Assembly: GCA_016928525.1 (NCBI GenBank)
Contig: JAFGKO010000301.1
Span: forward strand, 1 to 30,835
Origin: Anaerolineales bacterium
Lineage (GTDB): Bacteria; Chloroflexota; Anaerolineae; Anaerolineales; Villigracilaceae
DNA length: 30,835 bases
Direction: 5' to 3'
The notes beneath the pieces are model-generated. The model searched no databases and had not been told where the DNA came from. It saw only the letters and a list, made by a program, of their open reading frames with translations. The stretch's first letter is position 1. Each line of letters begins with the position of its first letter. Shown here piece after piece: positions 23,524 to 30,835 of the stretch. The position numbers and the translations under genes are program-made.

Positions 23524-24564
23524 CTATTCCATACGTTTTCTTAAATATGTGTGCATGATTACTGAGAGCACGATTATCAACCCATAAATCAATTGGGTCC
23601 AGAAGCCGGTCAATCCAATTGCAACCGTGGCGGCTTCGATCGCGCCGATGATAAAAGCCCCGAGGAAGGTTCCCAAAATGGTACCGGTGCCACCGAAAAC
23701 AGATGTGCCGCCCAGGAAGACAGAGGCCAGCGTGCTGAGTAGGTAACCTTCGCCTGTGCTAGGCCAGAAATAAGCGATGTGAAAGCTGTAAAGAACACCA
23801 GCGAATGCCGAGATCAAGCCTACCAGCATAAAGGCCTGAATACGGACACGCCCTGTGTTGACCCCCATGAGTTGGGCGCTTTGTACGTTATCACCAATCA
23901 AATAGACGTGCGCTCCGAATCGATGTCGGTTGAGCAGCACCCAGCCAAGGATCGCTATGATGATCAGCCAAAACATCTGCATGGGGAAATAACCGCCAAC
24001 TTTGCCGACCAGCGCGGGGTATAGAAAAGATTCTTTGATGTAACCCAGACTGAAATTCTTGCCTTCCGTGAGAACCAACACTGCCCCGCGCCAGAAGAAT
24101 TGCGTACCGATGGTCGCAACCAGAGAGGGGATGCCAAACTTGACGACGATCATGCCATTGAGCCAGCCAATGAGGCTCCCAGAGACCAAGGCAGCGATAA
24201 AGGCCAGAAATACCCTGGCCGAAACGCTACCTATACTTGCAGTCGCATTATATACGAACGAGAAAGCCACCATACCCATGGCCATGATCGATGGGAAAGA
24301 CAGGTCCATTTCGCCAGCAATGACGACCATGGTGAGCGGGATGGCCATGATGGCGAAAAAAGGGATGGTGGACATGAAAGCAAAGTAGATCCGGGATGAT
24401 AAAAAGGTGTCAGGGGCTGAAACAATAAAGATGATCCACAAGCCAAAAAAGACCCCAAGCATACCAAGTTGAGTGCCGTTAGCACGGGCAAATCTGCTCA
24501 GGCTGAAGGTTTCTTTATAGGGCTGGCTGGTTGCAGAAGAGTTTCCTGTGGTTTGAGTAGCCAT
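23524..24564 (-). CDS. Sugar ABC importer permease (RbsC/XylH-type, CUT2 family)
   Basis: This inner-membrane permease of about 346 residues has roughly nine to ten membrane segments. Typical CUT2 features are FFAIMAIPLTMVVIAGEMDLSFPS near residues 60-85, GSLIGWLNGMIVVKFGIPSLVATIGT, and the coupling region IGDNVQSAQLMGVNTGRVRIQAF. The late glycine-rich stretch SVFLGGTSVFGGTGTILGTFLGAF is also present. I prefer the ATG at 24564, with AAGGA 8 bases before it, over the ATG at 24573. It works with the ATPase (24583-25338) and the binding protein upstream. L-arabinose is the likely substrate because araA, araD and araB are in the same run of genes. Confidence 0.9.
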   Translation of the reverse strand: MATQTTGNSSATSQPYKETFSLSRFARANGTQLGMLGVFFGLWIIFIVSAPDTFLSSRIYFAFMSTIPFFAIMAIPLTMVVIAGEMDLSFPSIMAMGMVAFSFVYNATASIGSVSARVFLAFIAALVSGSLIGWLNGMIVVKFGIPSLVATIGTQFFWRGAVLVLTEGKNFSLGYIKESFLYPALVGKVGGYFPMQMFWLIIIAILGWVLLNRHRFGAHVYLIGDNVQSAQLMGVNTGRVRIQAFMLVGLISAFAGVLYSFHIAYFWPSTGEGYLLSTLASVFLGGTSVFGGTGTILGTFLGAFIIGAIEAATVAIGLTGFWTQLIYGLIIVLSVIMHTYLRKRME

Positions 24565-24582
24565 TACGTCCATCCTTGTCCA

Positions 24583-25338
24583 TTAATCGAGTGTGCCAAC
24601 TTCCGCAACGCGGATCATTTTTTCCATAAGTGTATCGAGCGTGATATCTTTTGTGATAAATTCGCCAGCGATTCGGCCGCGATCGATCACCACAATCCGA
24701 TCAGCAACGTTGTAAACGTGAACCACATTGTGATCGATGAAAATCGCTGACTTGCCCGCCCTTTTAATGTCGCGGACGAAATTGACAAGTTTGGCTGTTT
24801 CCTTCAGCGAAAGTCCCATGGTGGGCTCATCCAGGATGATGATCTCAGCGTCAAAATAAAGAGCGCGCACAATAGCAACACCTTGCCTCTCGCCTCCAGA
24901 AAAAGAGCCAACTCTTGAATTGGGATTCACCGCTGAAGAGGTAAAACCCATGGATTCGTTCATCAACCGATAGGTTTCCTGTTTCATCCGGTTTATATCG
25001 AGCAATCCCCACTTGTTTTTGAGCTCACGCCCCAGAAAGATGTTACGCCACAGGGTTTGTAACTCAGCCAGGGCGCGTTCTTGGTATACCGTTTCCACGC
25101 CTAGCTGTCGAGCCTTCGGAACAGTGAGATTGTCTGTTTTTTGACCATTGAAATAGATTTCCCCTGACGTAGGCTGGTGATAACCGGTCATAATCTTGAT
25201 GAGGGTGGATTTCCCTGCTCCGTTATCTCCGAGCAGGCCGACGATCTCGTTTCGGCCCAATTGGAAATTGATGCCCGTCAGCGCCTGCACCTCCCCAAAA
25301 TATTTAGACACATTTCTAAGTTCCAGGCGATAGTCCAT
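24583..25338 (-). CDS. Sugar ABC importer ATPase, single-domain (FrcA-like)
   Basis: This 251-residue ATPase belongs to a monosaccharide importer. Walker A is GDNGAGKST, the signature is SFSGGERQGVAIVRAL (Phe where Leu is usual), Walker B is IIILDEPTMGLS, and the switch His is in IFIDHNVVHVY. Most CUT2 ATPases (RbsA, AraG, XylG) are about 500-residue fusions of two ATPase domains; this one has only one and would act as a homodimer, like FrcA. The start at 25338 is preferred over 25359 because GGAGGT stands 6 bases before it. It is followed by the permease after 18 bases and preceded by the binding-protein gene after a 225-base gap. Confidence 0.92.
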   Translation of the reverse strand: MDYRLELRNVSKYFGEVQALTGINFQLGRNEIVGLLGDNGAGKSTLIKIMTGYHQPTSGEIYFNGQKTDNLTVPKARQLGVETVYQERALAELQTLWRNIFLGRELKNKWGLLDINRMKQETYRLMNESMGFTSSAVNPNSRVGSFSGGERQGVAIVRALYFDAEIIILDEPTMGLSLKETAKLVNFVRDIKRAGKSAIFIDHNVVHVYNVADRIVVIDRGRIAGEFITKDITLDTLMEKMIRVAEVGTLD

Positions 25339-25563
25339 AGGAGTACCTCCGTTCCGCATTTTTAATGATGCTAATTTTGCGAGAAGCTCACGCTAATCAT
25401 ACCACCTACATTTTCGAGAAACGCAAGGGCTAAATGGCGGATCTGCAACGATGAAAGCTATAACGTGCTAGGAAAAGTGTTGGAGCCACTCAGCCCTTGT
25501 ACTAATTTTTATTCGCTGATCTTCTCAGTAGTAATGAGCTAAAAAGCAAAACAGACGTCCGCC
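25339..25563 (-). other. Intercistronic region between binding protein and ATPase genes
   Basis: These 225 bases contain no ORF of note. CAAGGGCT (25424-25431) and AGCCCTTG (25492-25499) are inverted repeats with a 60-base loop. No T-run follows. Such gaps after a binding-protein gene often lower expression of the membrane components, but I see no clear attenuator. Confidence 0.35.
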
Positions 25564-26670
25564 TTAGCGAATCTGCTGTTCGACCAACGGGGCCAGCATT
25601 TCAATGTTGTCTTTGTCGGCAAAGCCCGCGCCAGTGTCGATATGCAGACCAGCGAAGCCGTAGTTGTGGGTGAGACAAATCTGCAGCACGCCGAAATAGC
25701 CTTGCAGCCATTGTTGTTGATCGATTACCAGGTCAAGGTAACCGGAGCGGATGGCTTCTACAGCATTGCCGGACATGTCAAAGCCTGCCCCATAGGCATC
25801 ATCCGGTCCAAAGCCAGCAGCTTCAAAAAAGGTCTGCATGGTGCCGGTCAGGTTGCCGTGATCAGTGACCACCAGCTTGATATCCGGGTTAGCCGATATT
25901 ATGCCGGTGAAAATTGGTACGCCGGCGGCTGCCTCCGCATTGGTGGCATCATCGATTTCCTGGTAGACCACTTCAACGCCAAGATCCTCGAGGGCGTCGA
26001 TAATCCCCTGGGTGCGTTCGCCGCGGCCAGCCTGAGCCACCAAGCCCCAGACGAAAGCCTTATCGCCAGCTACCAGGCCGGCACGCGTGGCAGCTTCTTT
26101 GCCCAGAGCATAGCCAGCATCGTGCAGGATCGCGCCAACGTAGCCATAGCCCTTGGTAGCATACTGGGCTTGAAGCCCAGCGGTCTGGGTGTTCATGCTG
26201 GTAATGACGATGCCTTCCGCCTCGGCCTGATCCACGATGTCTTTATAAGCTTCGTCACCGGGGTGACCCATGATGGCGATGCCATCAGGGTTGGTGGCGA
26301 CAGCTTCCTGTAACTGGGTCACCATCTTCGCCGGATCCCAATCGGACCAGAGGTATTCCACGTTCGCGCCAGTGTCGGCGGCAGCCTGTACAGCGCCGTT
26401 GTAGACAACGGTCTCGAAACCACCACCCGGCGAGCCACCCGGGAAGAAGACAATGTTCGTGCCCGAGCACCATCCCCCTTCTTGAGCTGCGGGGGCAGGA
26501 CCTTCTGTTTCACCGGGTTCTTCAGCAGTGGGTTCTTCAGCTACAGGTTGAGCAGCGGTAGGTTCTTCAGCAACGGGCTCGGCAGGGGCTTCTGTCGCAG
26601 GAGCACCGCAGGCTGTCAGAACCATGCTCAAGATCACCAGGGCAGCAACTAGCCAGTATAGTTTCTTCAT
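25564..26670 (-). CDS. Sugar ABC importer substrate-binding lipoprotein (PBP type 1)
   Basis: This 368-residue lipoprotein has a signal peptide with lipobox LTAC (LTA, Cys21) and a linker rich in Ala, Pro, Glu and Thr (EEPTA units) up to about residue 65. The type-1 periplasmic-binding fold of monosaccharide transporters follows. Segments seen are NIVFFPGGSPGGGFETVVYNG, AVATNPDGIAIMGHPGDEAY, the AEAEGIVITSMNTQ strand, KEAATRAGLVAGDKAFVWG, and VIDQQQWLQGYFGVLQI near the end. AGGAGAAAAGAAG precedes the ATG. It lies 106 bases after araA. The ligand is probably L-arabinose or an arabinoside by context. Confidence 0.92.
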   Translation of the reverse strand: MKKLYWLVAALVILSMVLTACGAPATEAPAEPVAEEPTAAQPVAEEPTAEEPGETEGPAPAAQEGGWCSGTNIVFFPGGSPGGGFETVVYNGAVQAAADTGANVEYLWSDWDPAKMVTQLQEAVATNPDGIAIMGHPGDEAYKDIVDQAEAEGIVITSMNTQTAGLQAQYATKGYGYVGAILHDAGYALGKEAATRAGLVAGDKAFVWGLVAQAGRGERTQGIIDALEDLGVEVVYQEIDDATNAEAAAGVPIFTGIISANPDIKLVVTDHGNLTGTMQTFFEAAGFGPDDAYGAGFDMSGNAVEAIRSGYLDLVIDQQQWLQGYFGVLQICLTHNYGFAGLHIDTGAGFADKDNIEMLAPLVEQQIR

Positions 26671-26776
26671 CTTCTTTTCTCCTTTTATACTATTAGGTTG
26701 ACATTATCCAAGGCAAGACTTTCAGAATCAATTCATAGGCACCTCCTCGCAGGGTTTTTGTCCACGATTGGGAATC

Positions 26777-28282
26777 CTACAAACTCCTGTTCAACTGGTA
26801 ATACAGATCGTTCCAGCGCAGTTCTTTCTTGAACTCTTCAAGGTTCGTGTTTTCGTCGATCAGCAGGAATTCGAGAGCAGCCATATCGGCAAAATCTCGC
26901 AGATGCTCGGCGGTGACGGAATAGCTGAAACTGGTGTGATGCGCGCCTCCCGCGTAAATCCAGGCTGCTGCCGCTATCTTCAAGCTGGGACGTGGCAACC
27001 AGAGGGCGCGCGCCACCGGCAACTTCGGCAGTGGGGCATCTGTCGGAACAACGTCCACAACATTCGCAACCAGGCGGAAGCGTTGACCCATATCCATGAT
27101 CGAAGCACCGATGGCGGGCCCGGTATTTGCATCGAAGATCAGGCGCACGGGATCGGCCTTGCCGCCAATCGAGAGTGGCAAGATTTCCAGCTTGGGTTTG
27201 GTGGCCGCAATCGACTCGCAAATTTCGAGCATGTGCGCGCCTAACACCTTATCGCCCGAGGCGCTGAAATGATAGGTGTAATCTTCCATAAAACTGACGC
27301 CTCCTTTAATCCCGGCGCTCATGACTTTCATGGCACGCACTAACGCGGACGTCTTCCAATCACCCTCGGCGCCGAAACCATAGCCATCGCGCATCAGACG
27401 TTGCACAGCCAGCCCGGGCAACTGCGCCAGGCCGTGCAAATCTTCAAAGGTAGTTGTGAAGGCCTTGAAATTCCCGGCTTCAAGGAAACTGCGCATGCCG
27501 ACCTCGATGCGCGCGCCTGCGAGAAGCGAGTCATATCTGTCGCCGTCTGGTTGAAGCGTGGGGACTACATCATACTCATCGAGGTATGCCTCTGCCATCT
27601 TTTGGACATCGCCCTCGGAAGCTTCATTCACAGCACAGACTAAATCGCCAATCCCATAGCCATAGACATCGTACCCAAGGCGGATTTGCGCTTCAACCTT
27701 ATCTCCCTCGGTGACAGCTACATCACGCATATTGTCGCCGAAGCGAGCGATCTTTGCGCCCTGCCAGTCAGCCCAGGCGCATGCAGCTCGTGTCCACACG
27801 CCGATATTGCACTGCACATCTTCATCACCCCAGTGACCAACGACCACCTTACGGTTCAGGCGCAGGCGGCTACCAATGAAGCCAAATTCCCGGTCACCGT
27901 GGGCGGCCTGGTTCAAGTTCATGAAATCCATGTCGATTTCAGCCCAAGGAATTTCACGGTTGTACTGGGTGTGCAAATGAAGGAAGGGCTTCTTGAGCAG
28001 GTTCAACCCGGCGATCCACATCTTGGCAGGTGAGAAGGTGTGCATCCAGGTAATTAAACCTACACAACTCTTGGCAGAGTTGGCTTCCAGGCACAATTCA
28101 CGGATGGCTTCGGGCGTGGTCAAGACCGGTTTGAAGACGATCCGTACCGGTACCTTCGCAGAATCATTCAAAAATCCGGCGATTTCGCGCGAATGTTCAG
28201 CCACGGTTTCAAGTGTTTTTGGGCCATACAGATGCTGACTGCCGGTCACAAACCAGACTTCATACTCATTTAGGTCAATCAT
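26777..28282 (-). CDS. araA: L-arabinose isomerase
   Basis: The enzyme converts L-arabinose to L-ribulose in the cytoplasm with Mn2+. The 501-residue length matches the family (E. coli 500). Family segments are [18 protein letters not shown] at the start, [29 protein letters not shown], and the metal-ligand regions [18 protein letters not shown] and HHTSFSYS, where Glu and His ligands sit. GGAG stands 9 bases before the ATG. A diverged stub of a second araA lies about 3.3 kb downstream, beyond the transporter genes. It follows araD by 14 bases. Confidence 0.97.
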   Translation of the reverse strand: MIDLNEYEVWFVTGSQHLYGPKTLETVAEHSREIAGFLNDSAKVPVRIVFKPVLTTPEAIRELCLEANSAKSCVGLITWMHTFSPAKMWIAGLNLLKKPFLHLHTQYNREIPWAEIDMDFMNLNQAAHGDREFGFIGSRLRLNRKVVVGHWGDEDVQCNIGVWTRAACAWADWQGAKIARFGDNMRDVAVTEGDKVEAQIRLGYDVYGYGIGDLVCAVNEASEGDVQKMAEAYLDEYDVVPTLQPDGDRYDSLLAGARIEVGMRSFLEAGNFKAFTTTFEDLHGLAQLPGLAVQRLMRDGYGFGAEGDWKTSALVRAMKVMSAGIKGGVSFMEDYTYHFSASGDKVLGAHMLEICESIAATKPKLEILPLSIGGKADPVRLIFDANTGPAIGASIMDMGQRFRLVANVVDVVPTDAPLPKLPVARALWLPRPSLKIAAAAWIYAGGAHHTSFSYSVTAEHLRDFADMAALEFLLIDENTNLEEFKKELRWNDLYYQLNRSL

Positions 28283-28296
28283 TGTGACATCTCCTT

Positions 28297-28998
28297 TTAC
28301 GACTTCTTTTTCTGTCCATAATAGGCGTTTGCACCATGTTTTCTCAAATAGTGCTTATCTAACAACTCCCGCTGCATGGGCGGAAGGCTTGGCTCAAGCA
28401 TCAGGGTGTGGAAGTTCATGAACGCGACTTCCTCTAACACCACGGCATTATGGACGGCGTCTGTAGGATCTGCGCCCCATACAAATGGGCCATGGCTGTG
28501 AACAAGAACGGCAGGGATGGTGTCGGGGTCTTTCCCTTGGAAGGTCTCCTTGATCACGAGACCCGTTTCTTTTTCATATTCGCCTTGGATCTCATCTTTT
28601 GTCATCTTTCGAGTACAGGGGATCTCGCCATAGAAATAATCCCCATGTGTTGTGCCAAGCGCCATGATGCCGCGACCAGCCTGCGCAAAGATTGTTGCCC
28701 AACGGCTGTGGGTGTGGACGATGCCACCGATGTTCGAAAACTCCATATAGAGCTCGCGATGTGTAGGCGTGTCTGATGAGGGTTTTAAACCTTCATCTAA
28801 GACCTTTCCAGTTTCTAATTCCACGATCACCATGTCCTCGGCCTTCATTACCTCATAGGGAACGCCCGAGGGTTTAATAACCATGAGCCCCTGCTCCCTG
28901 TCAATGCCCGACACATTGCCCCAGGTGAAGGTGACAAGGTTATGCTTGGGAAGCAATAAATTTGCCTGAAATACCTGTTCTTTCAATCGTTCTAACAT
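28297..28998 (-). CDS. araD: L-ribulose-5-phosphate 4-epimerase
   Basis: This 233-residue class-II-aldolase-fold enzyme converts L-ribulose 5-phosphate to D-xylulose 5-phosphate. It shows the substrate-binding [15 protein letters not shown] and [10 protein letters not shown], the zinc ligands in [17 protein letters not shown], and the later [12 protein letters not shown]is. The tail [10 protein letters not shown] is typical. GAGGT precedes the ATG. It starts 2 bases after the araB stop, so the order araB-araD-araA is one tight operon. Length equals the usual 230 or so residues. Confidence 0.96.
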   Translation of the reverse strand: MLERLKEQVFQANLLLPKHNLVTFTWGNVSGIDREQGLMVIKPSGVPYEVMKAEDMVIVELETGKVLDEGLKPSSDTPTHRELYMEFSNIGGIVHTHSRWATIFAQAGRGIMALGTTHGDYFYGEIPCTRKMTKDEIQGEYEKETGLVIKETFQGKDPDTIPAVLVHSHGPFVWGADPTDAVHNAVVLEEVAFMNFHTLMLEPSLPPMQRELLDKHYLRKHGANAYYGQKKKS

Positions 28999-29000
28999 GG

Positions 29001-30599
29001 TTATGACCTCAACGCATCCACGGCGGTCCTTTCGATGACAAGTCCCTTTTTGTAGCGTTCCATGAACGCCGTAAAGCCATCGACATCCCTTTGGTCGGGA
29101 GTTATCGTTGTGCCATTTTCCCCTGCAAAGACCTTGTTTGAAAGATAGGCTTCCAAGGGTTCATTCATTGCCTTATGGAGCATATAGGAGGCAAGCAATG
29201 CAATCCCCCATGCGCCACCTTCGCCTGCGGTCTCCATCACGGAAACGGGGACATTCATTGCCGCCGCCATGATTCTTTGTCCTACTTCCTTTGTTTTGAA
29301 GAAGCCGCCGTGACCGAGGATCTGGTCAATCTTCACCTGCTCCTGTTCAAAGAGGATGTCCAGTCCGATTTTCAATGCACCTAGCGCCGAGAACAGATGC
29401 ACACGCATGAAGTTCGAAAGGGTGAAACGGCTTTCAGGGGTACGGACGAATAGCGGACGTCCCTCCTCAAGGTGCGTGATGTGCTCGCCCGAAAAATAAT
29501 TGTAGGCAAGCAGTCCGCCGCCATCCGCATCGCCCGTGAGCGCCTTTTGATATAGCATTTCGTACAGCCTGGATTCACTTATCTCAACACCAAGTGCTTG
29601 GGTGAATTCCTGGAACAGGTTAACCCATGCATTGAGATCGGAGGTGCAGTTGTTGCTATGCACCATCGCCACGGGCTTGCCCGTGGGCGTCGTCACCATG
29701 TCGATCTCAGGATACAACTTCGACAGAGCCTTTTCCAAAACGATCATGGCAAAGACGGATGTCCCTGCGGAGACATTGCCCGTCCGCTCTGCAACGCTGT
29801 TGGTCGCGACCATGCCCGTGCCTGCGTCGCCCTCAGGCGGACAGAGTGGGATACTCGCTTGTAGGCCTCCCGTTGGATCGAGCAACTTTGCTCCTTCTTC
29901 GGTCAGAACGCCTGCGGCATCCCCTGCTAATAGAACTTTGGGCAGGATGTCCTTAATCTTCCAAGAGATGTTCTCCGCTTTGAGTCGTTCGTTGAACTGC
30001 CCGATCATGCGTTCATCGTAGTCGTTGGTCTTGCTGTCGACAGGGAACATGCCCGAGGCTTCTCCAACGCCTAACACCTTTTGCCCCGTCAGTTTCCAAT
30101 GGACATAACCTGCCAGCGTGGTCAGATGGTGAATATCCTTTACGTGGGGTTCCTTATTCAAAATCGCCTGATAGAGGTGCGCAATGCTCCAACGTTGGGG
30201 AATGTTGAATTGGAACAGTTCCGTGAGTTGCTCTGCTGCCTGTCCAGTGATGGTATTTCGCCATGTACGAAACGGGACGAGCAAGTTTCCGTCCTTATCG
30301 AATGCCATGTAGCCGTGCATCATGGCGCTGAAACCAATGGCGCCAATGGTCTTGAGCGGAGTGTTGAACTTTTCAAGAACTTCATTGCTGAGCTTCCGAT
30401 AGCTTTCCTGCAAACCTGCCCAAACGTCTTCGAGGCTGTATGTCCAGACGCCGTTTTCGTATCGGTTCTCCCACTCATGGCTTCCCGATGCGATCGGCAT
30501 ATTAGCCTCGCCGATCAACACCGCTTTGATGCGAGTCGAGCCGAACTCGATGCCAAGGGCGGTCTTTCCGCTCTCAATTGCTTTTTGGGTATTCGCCAT
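29001..30599 (-). CDS. araB: FGGY-family carbohydrate kinase, L-ribulokinase
   Basis: This 532-residue kinase would phosphorylate L-ribulose. The N-terminal phosphate motif is [16 protein letters not shown]. Later segments are [27 protein letters not shown], the catalytic-Asp region [17 protein letters not shown], and the C-terminal ATP-binding [23 protein letters not shown] with [13 protein letters not shown]. The sequence looks like the ribulokinase type also found in Bacteroidetes, which differs from the classic E. coli AraB. The araA/araD context makes ribulokinase the best reading; xylulokinase is the alternative. One base separates it from the stop of the dehydrogenase gene upstream. 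Confidence 0.9.
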   Translation of the reverse strand: MANTQKAIESGKTALGIEFGSTRIKAVLIGEANMPIASGSHEWENRYENGVWTYSLEDVWAGLQESYRKLSNEVLEKFNTPLKTIGAIGFSAMMHGYMAFDKDGNLLVPFRTWRNTITGQAAEQLTELFQFNIPQRWSIAHLYQAILNKEPHVKDIHHLTTLAGYVHWKLTGQKVLGVGEASGMFPVDSKTNDYDERMIGQFNERLKAENISWKIKDILPKVLLAGDAAGVLTEEGAKLLDPTGGLQASIPLCPPEGDAGTGMVATNSVAERTGNVSAGTSVFAMIVLEKALSKLYPEIDMVTTPTGKPVAMVHSNNCTSDLNAWVNLFQEFTQALGVEISESRLYEMLYQKALTGDADGGGLLAYNYFSGEHITHLEEGRPLFVRTPESRFTLSNFMRVHLFSALGALKIGLDILFEQEQVKIDQILGHGGFFKTKEVGQRIMAAAMNVPVSVMETAGEGGAWGIALLASYMLHKAMNEPLEAYLSNKVFAGENGTTITPDQRDVDGFTAFMERYKKGLVIERTAVDALRS

Positions 30600-30600
30600 A

Positions 30601-30835
30601 TCACACCTCGATGATGATTTTCAAACCTTCACGTCGCTGCGCCACACGGAAGGCTTCAGCGGTCTGTTCTAGTGGGAAGCGATGTGTCACAAGCGAACGA
30701 ACATCCACCAACCCCTTCGACACCAACTCAATCGCGCGCGGATACGTATGCTTCATGCGGCGCACCAGTTTGATGGTCAACCCTTTGCGGCGCGACTCCG
30801 AGGCCGTGAACGAAGTCCGGTCCTCAGCCGGGATA
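30601..30835 (-). CDS. Zinc-binding alcohol/polyol dehydrogenase, C-terminal part (cut by window edge)
   Basis: The last 77 codons of a gene that runs in from the window's right edge. The readable part has [49 protein letters not shown] and ends in GLKIIIEV. This is the C-terminal pattern of sorbitol-dehydrogenase-like medium-chain enzymes. The catalytic zinc and cofactor motifs lie outside the window. It ends 1 base before the araB start, so it belongs to the arabinose operon and may oxidise or reduce a pentose, polyol or related sugar. Confidence 0.8.
   Translation of the reverse strand, partial: IPAEDRTSFTASESRRKGLTIKLVRRMKHTYPRAIELVSKGLVDVRSLVTHRFPLEQTAEAFRVAQRREGLKIIIEV

Noticed and set aside
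25642..26313. A 223-codon plus-strand open frame opposite the sugar-binding lipoprotein gene
   Set aside because: It is the complement of a well-supported coding region and shows no recognisable domain or ribosome site.

Overview
The window looks like a chromosomal stretch from a Chloroflexota bacterium, probably class Anaerolineae. This is inference. It rests on two solute-binding lipoproteins with an LTAC-type lipobox followed by a long Ala/Pro/Glu/Thr linker, on short palindromic repeats typical of such genomes (one inside a coding region), and on a sugar-acid catabolic gene set with UxaC and a UxaE-type epimerase. I see no rRNA, tRNA, CRISPR array, transposase or phage gene.

Layout. (1) 75-812 (+): 3' remnant of an aldo/keto reductase. 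(2) 997-10366 (-): nine-gene operon: family-5 binding lipoprotein, PanE-like reductase, cyclase-family hydrolase, two tandem isocitrate-lyase/PEP-mutase paralogs, and a Dpp/Opp-type importer (two permeases, two ATPases). (3) 10705-11691 (-): LacI-family regulator; 11976-12326 (+): small cupin. Similar 16-bp operator-like sites centred on ATCGAT lie upstream of both the operon and the cupin gene. (4) 12559-20952 (+): uronate operon: uxaC, uxaE, SDR fructuronate reductase, nickel-racemase (LarA-like) homolog, BASS-family transporter, 6-phosphogluconate dehydrogenase and PfkB kinase. (5) 21031-23305 (-): HAD phosphatase/mutase, PH-like hypothetical protein and thioredoxin-like lipoprotein. (6) 23335-30835 (-): arabinose locus: zinc dehydrogenase (partial), araB, araD, araA, sugar-binding lipoprotein, ATPase and permease, followed by a stub of a second araA.

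How they work together. The uronate operon can convert galacturonate (UxaC, then UxaE) or glucuronate (UxaC) to fructuronate, and the SDR would reduce this to D-mannonate. The usual next enzyme, mannonate dehydratase, is absent here. In its place are a LarA homolog with all key residues, a sugar kinase and a 6-phosphogluconate dehydrogenase. This suggests an alternative route: mannonate is epimerised at C2 to gluconate, phosphorylated, and oxidised to ribulose 5-phosphate. The arabinose locus also feeds the pentose phosphate pathway. The minus-strand Dpp-type operon looks like an import, hydrolysis, redox and C-C cleavage module for an unidentified acid.

The points I consider most worth a second look are the LarA-homolog uronate bypass, the ICL-like paralog pair with its transporter, the araA stub beside the sugar transporter, and a palindromic repeat carried in frame inside uxaC.
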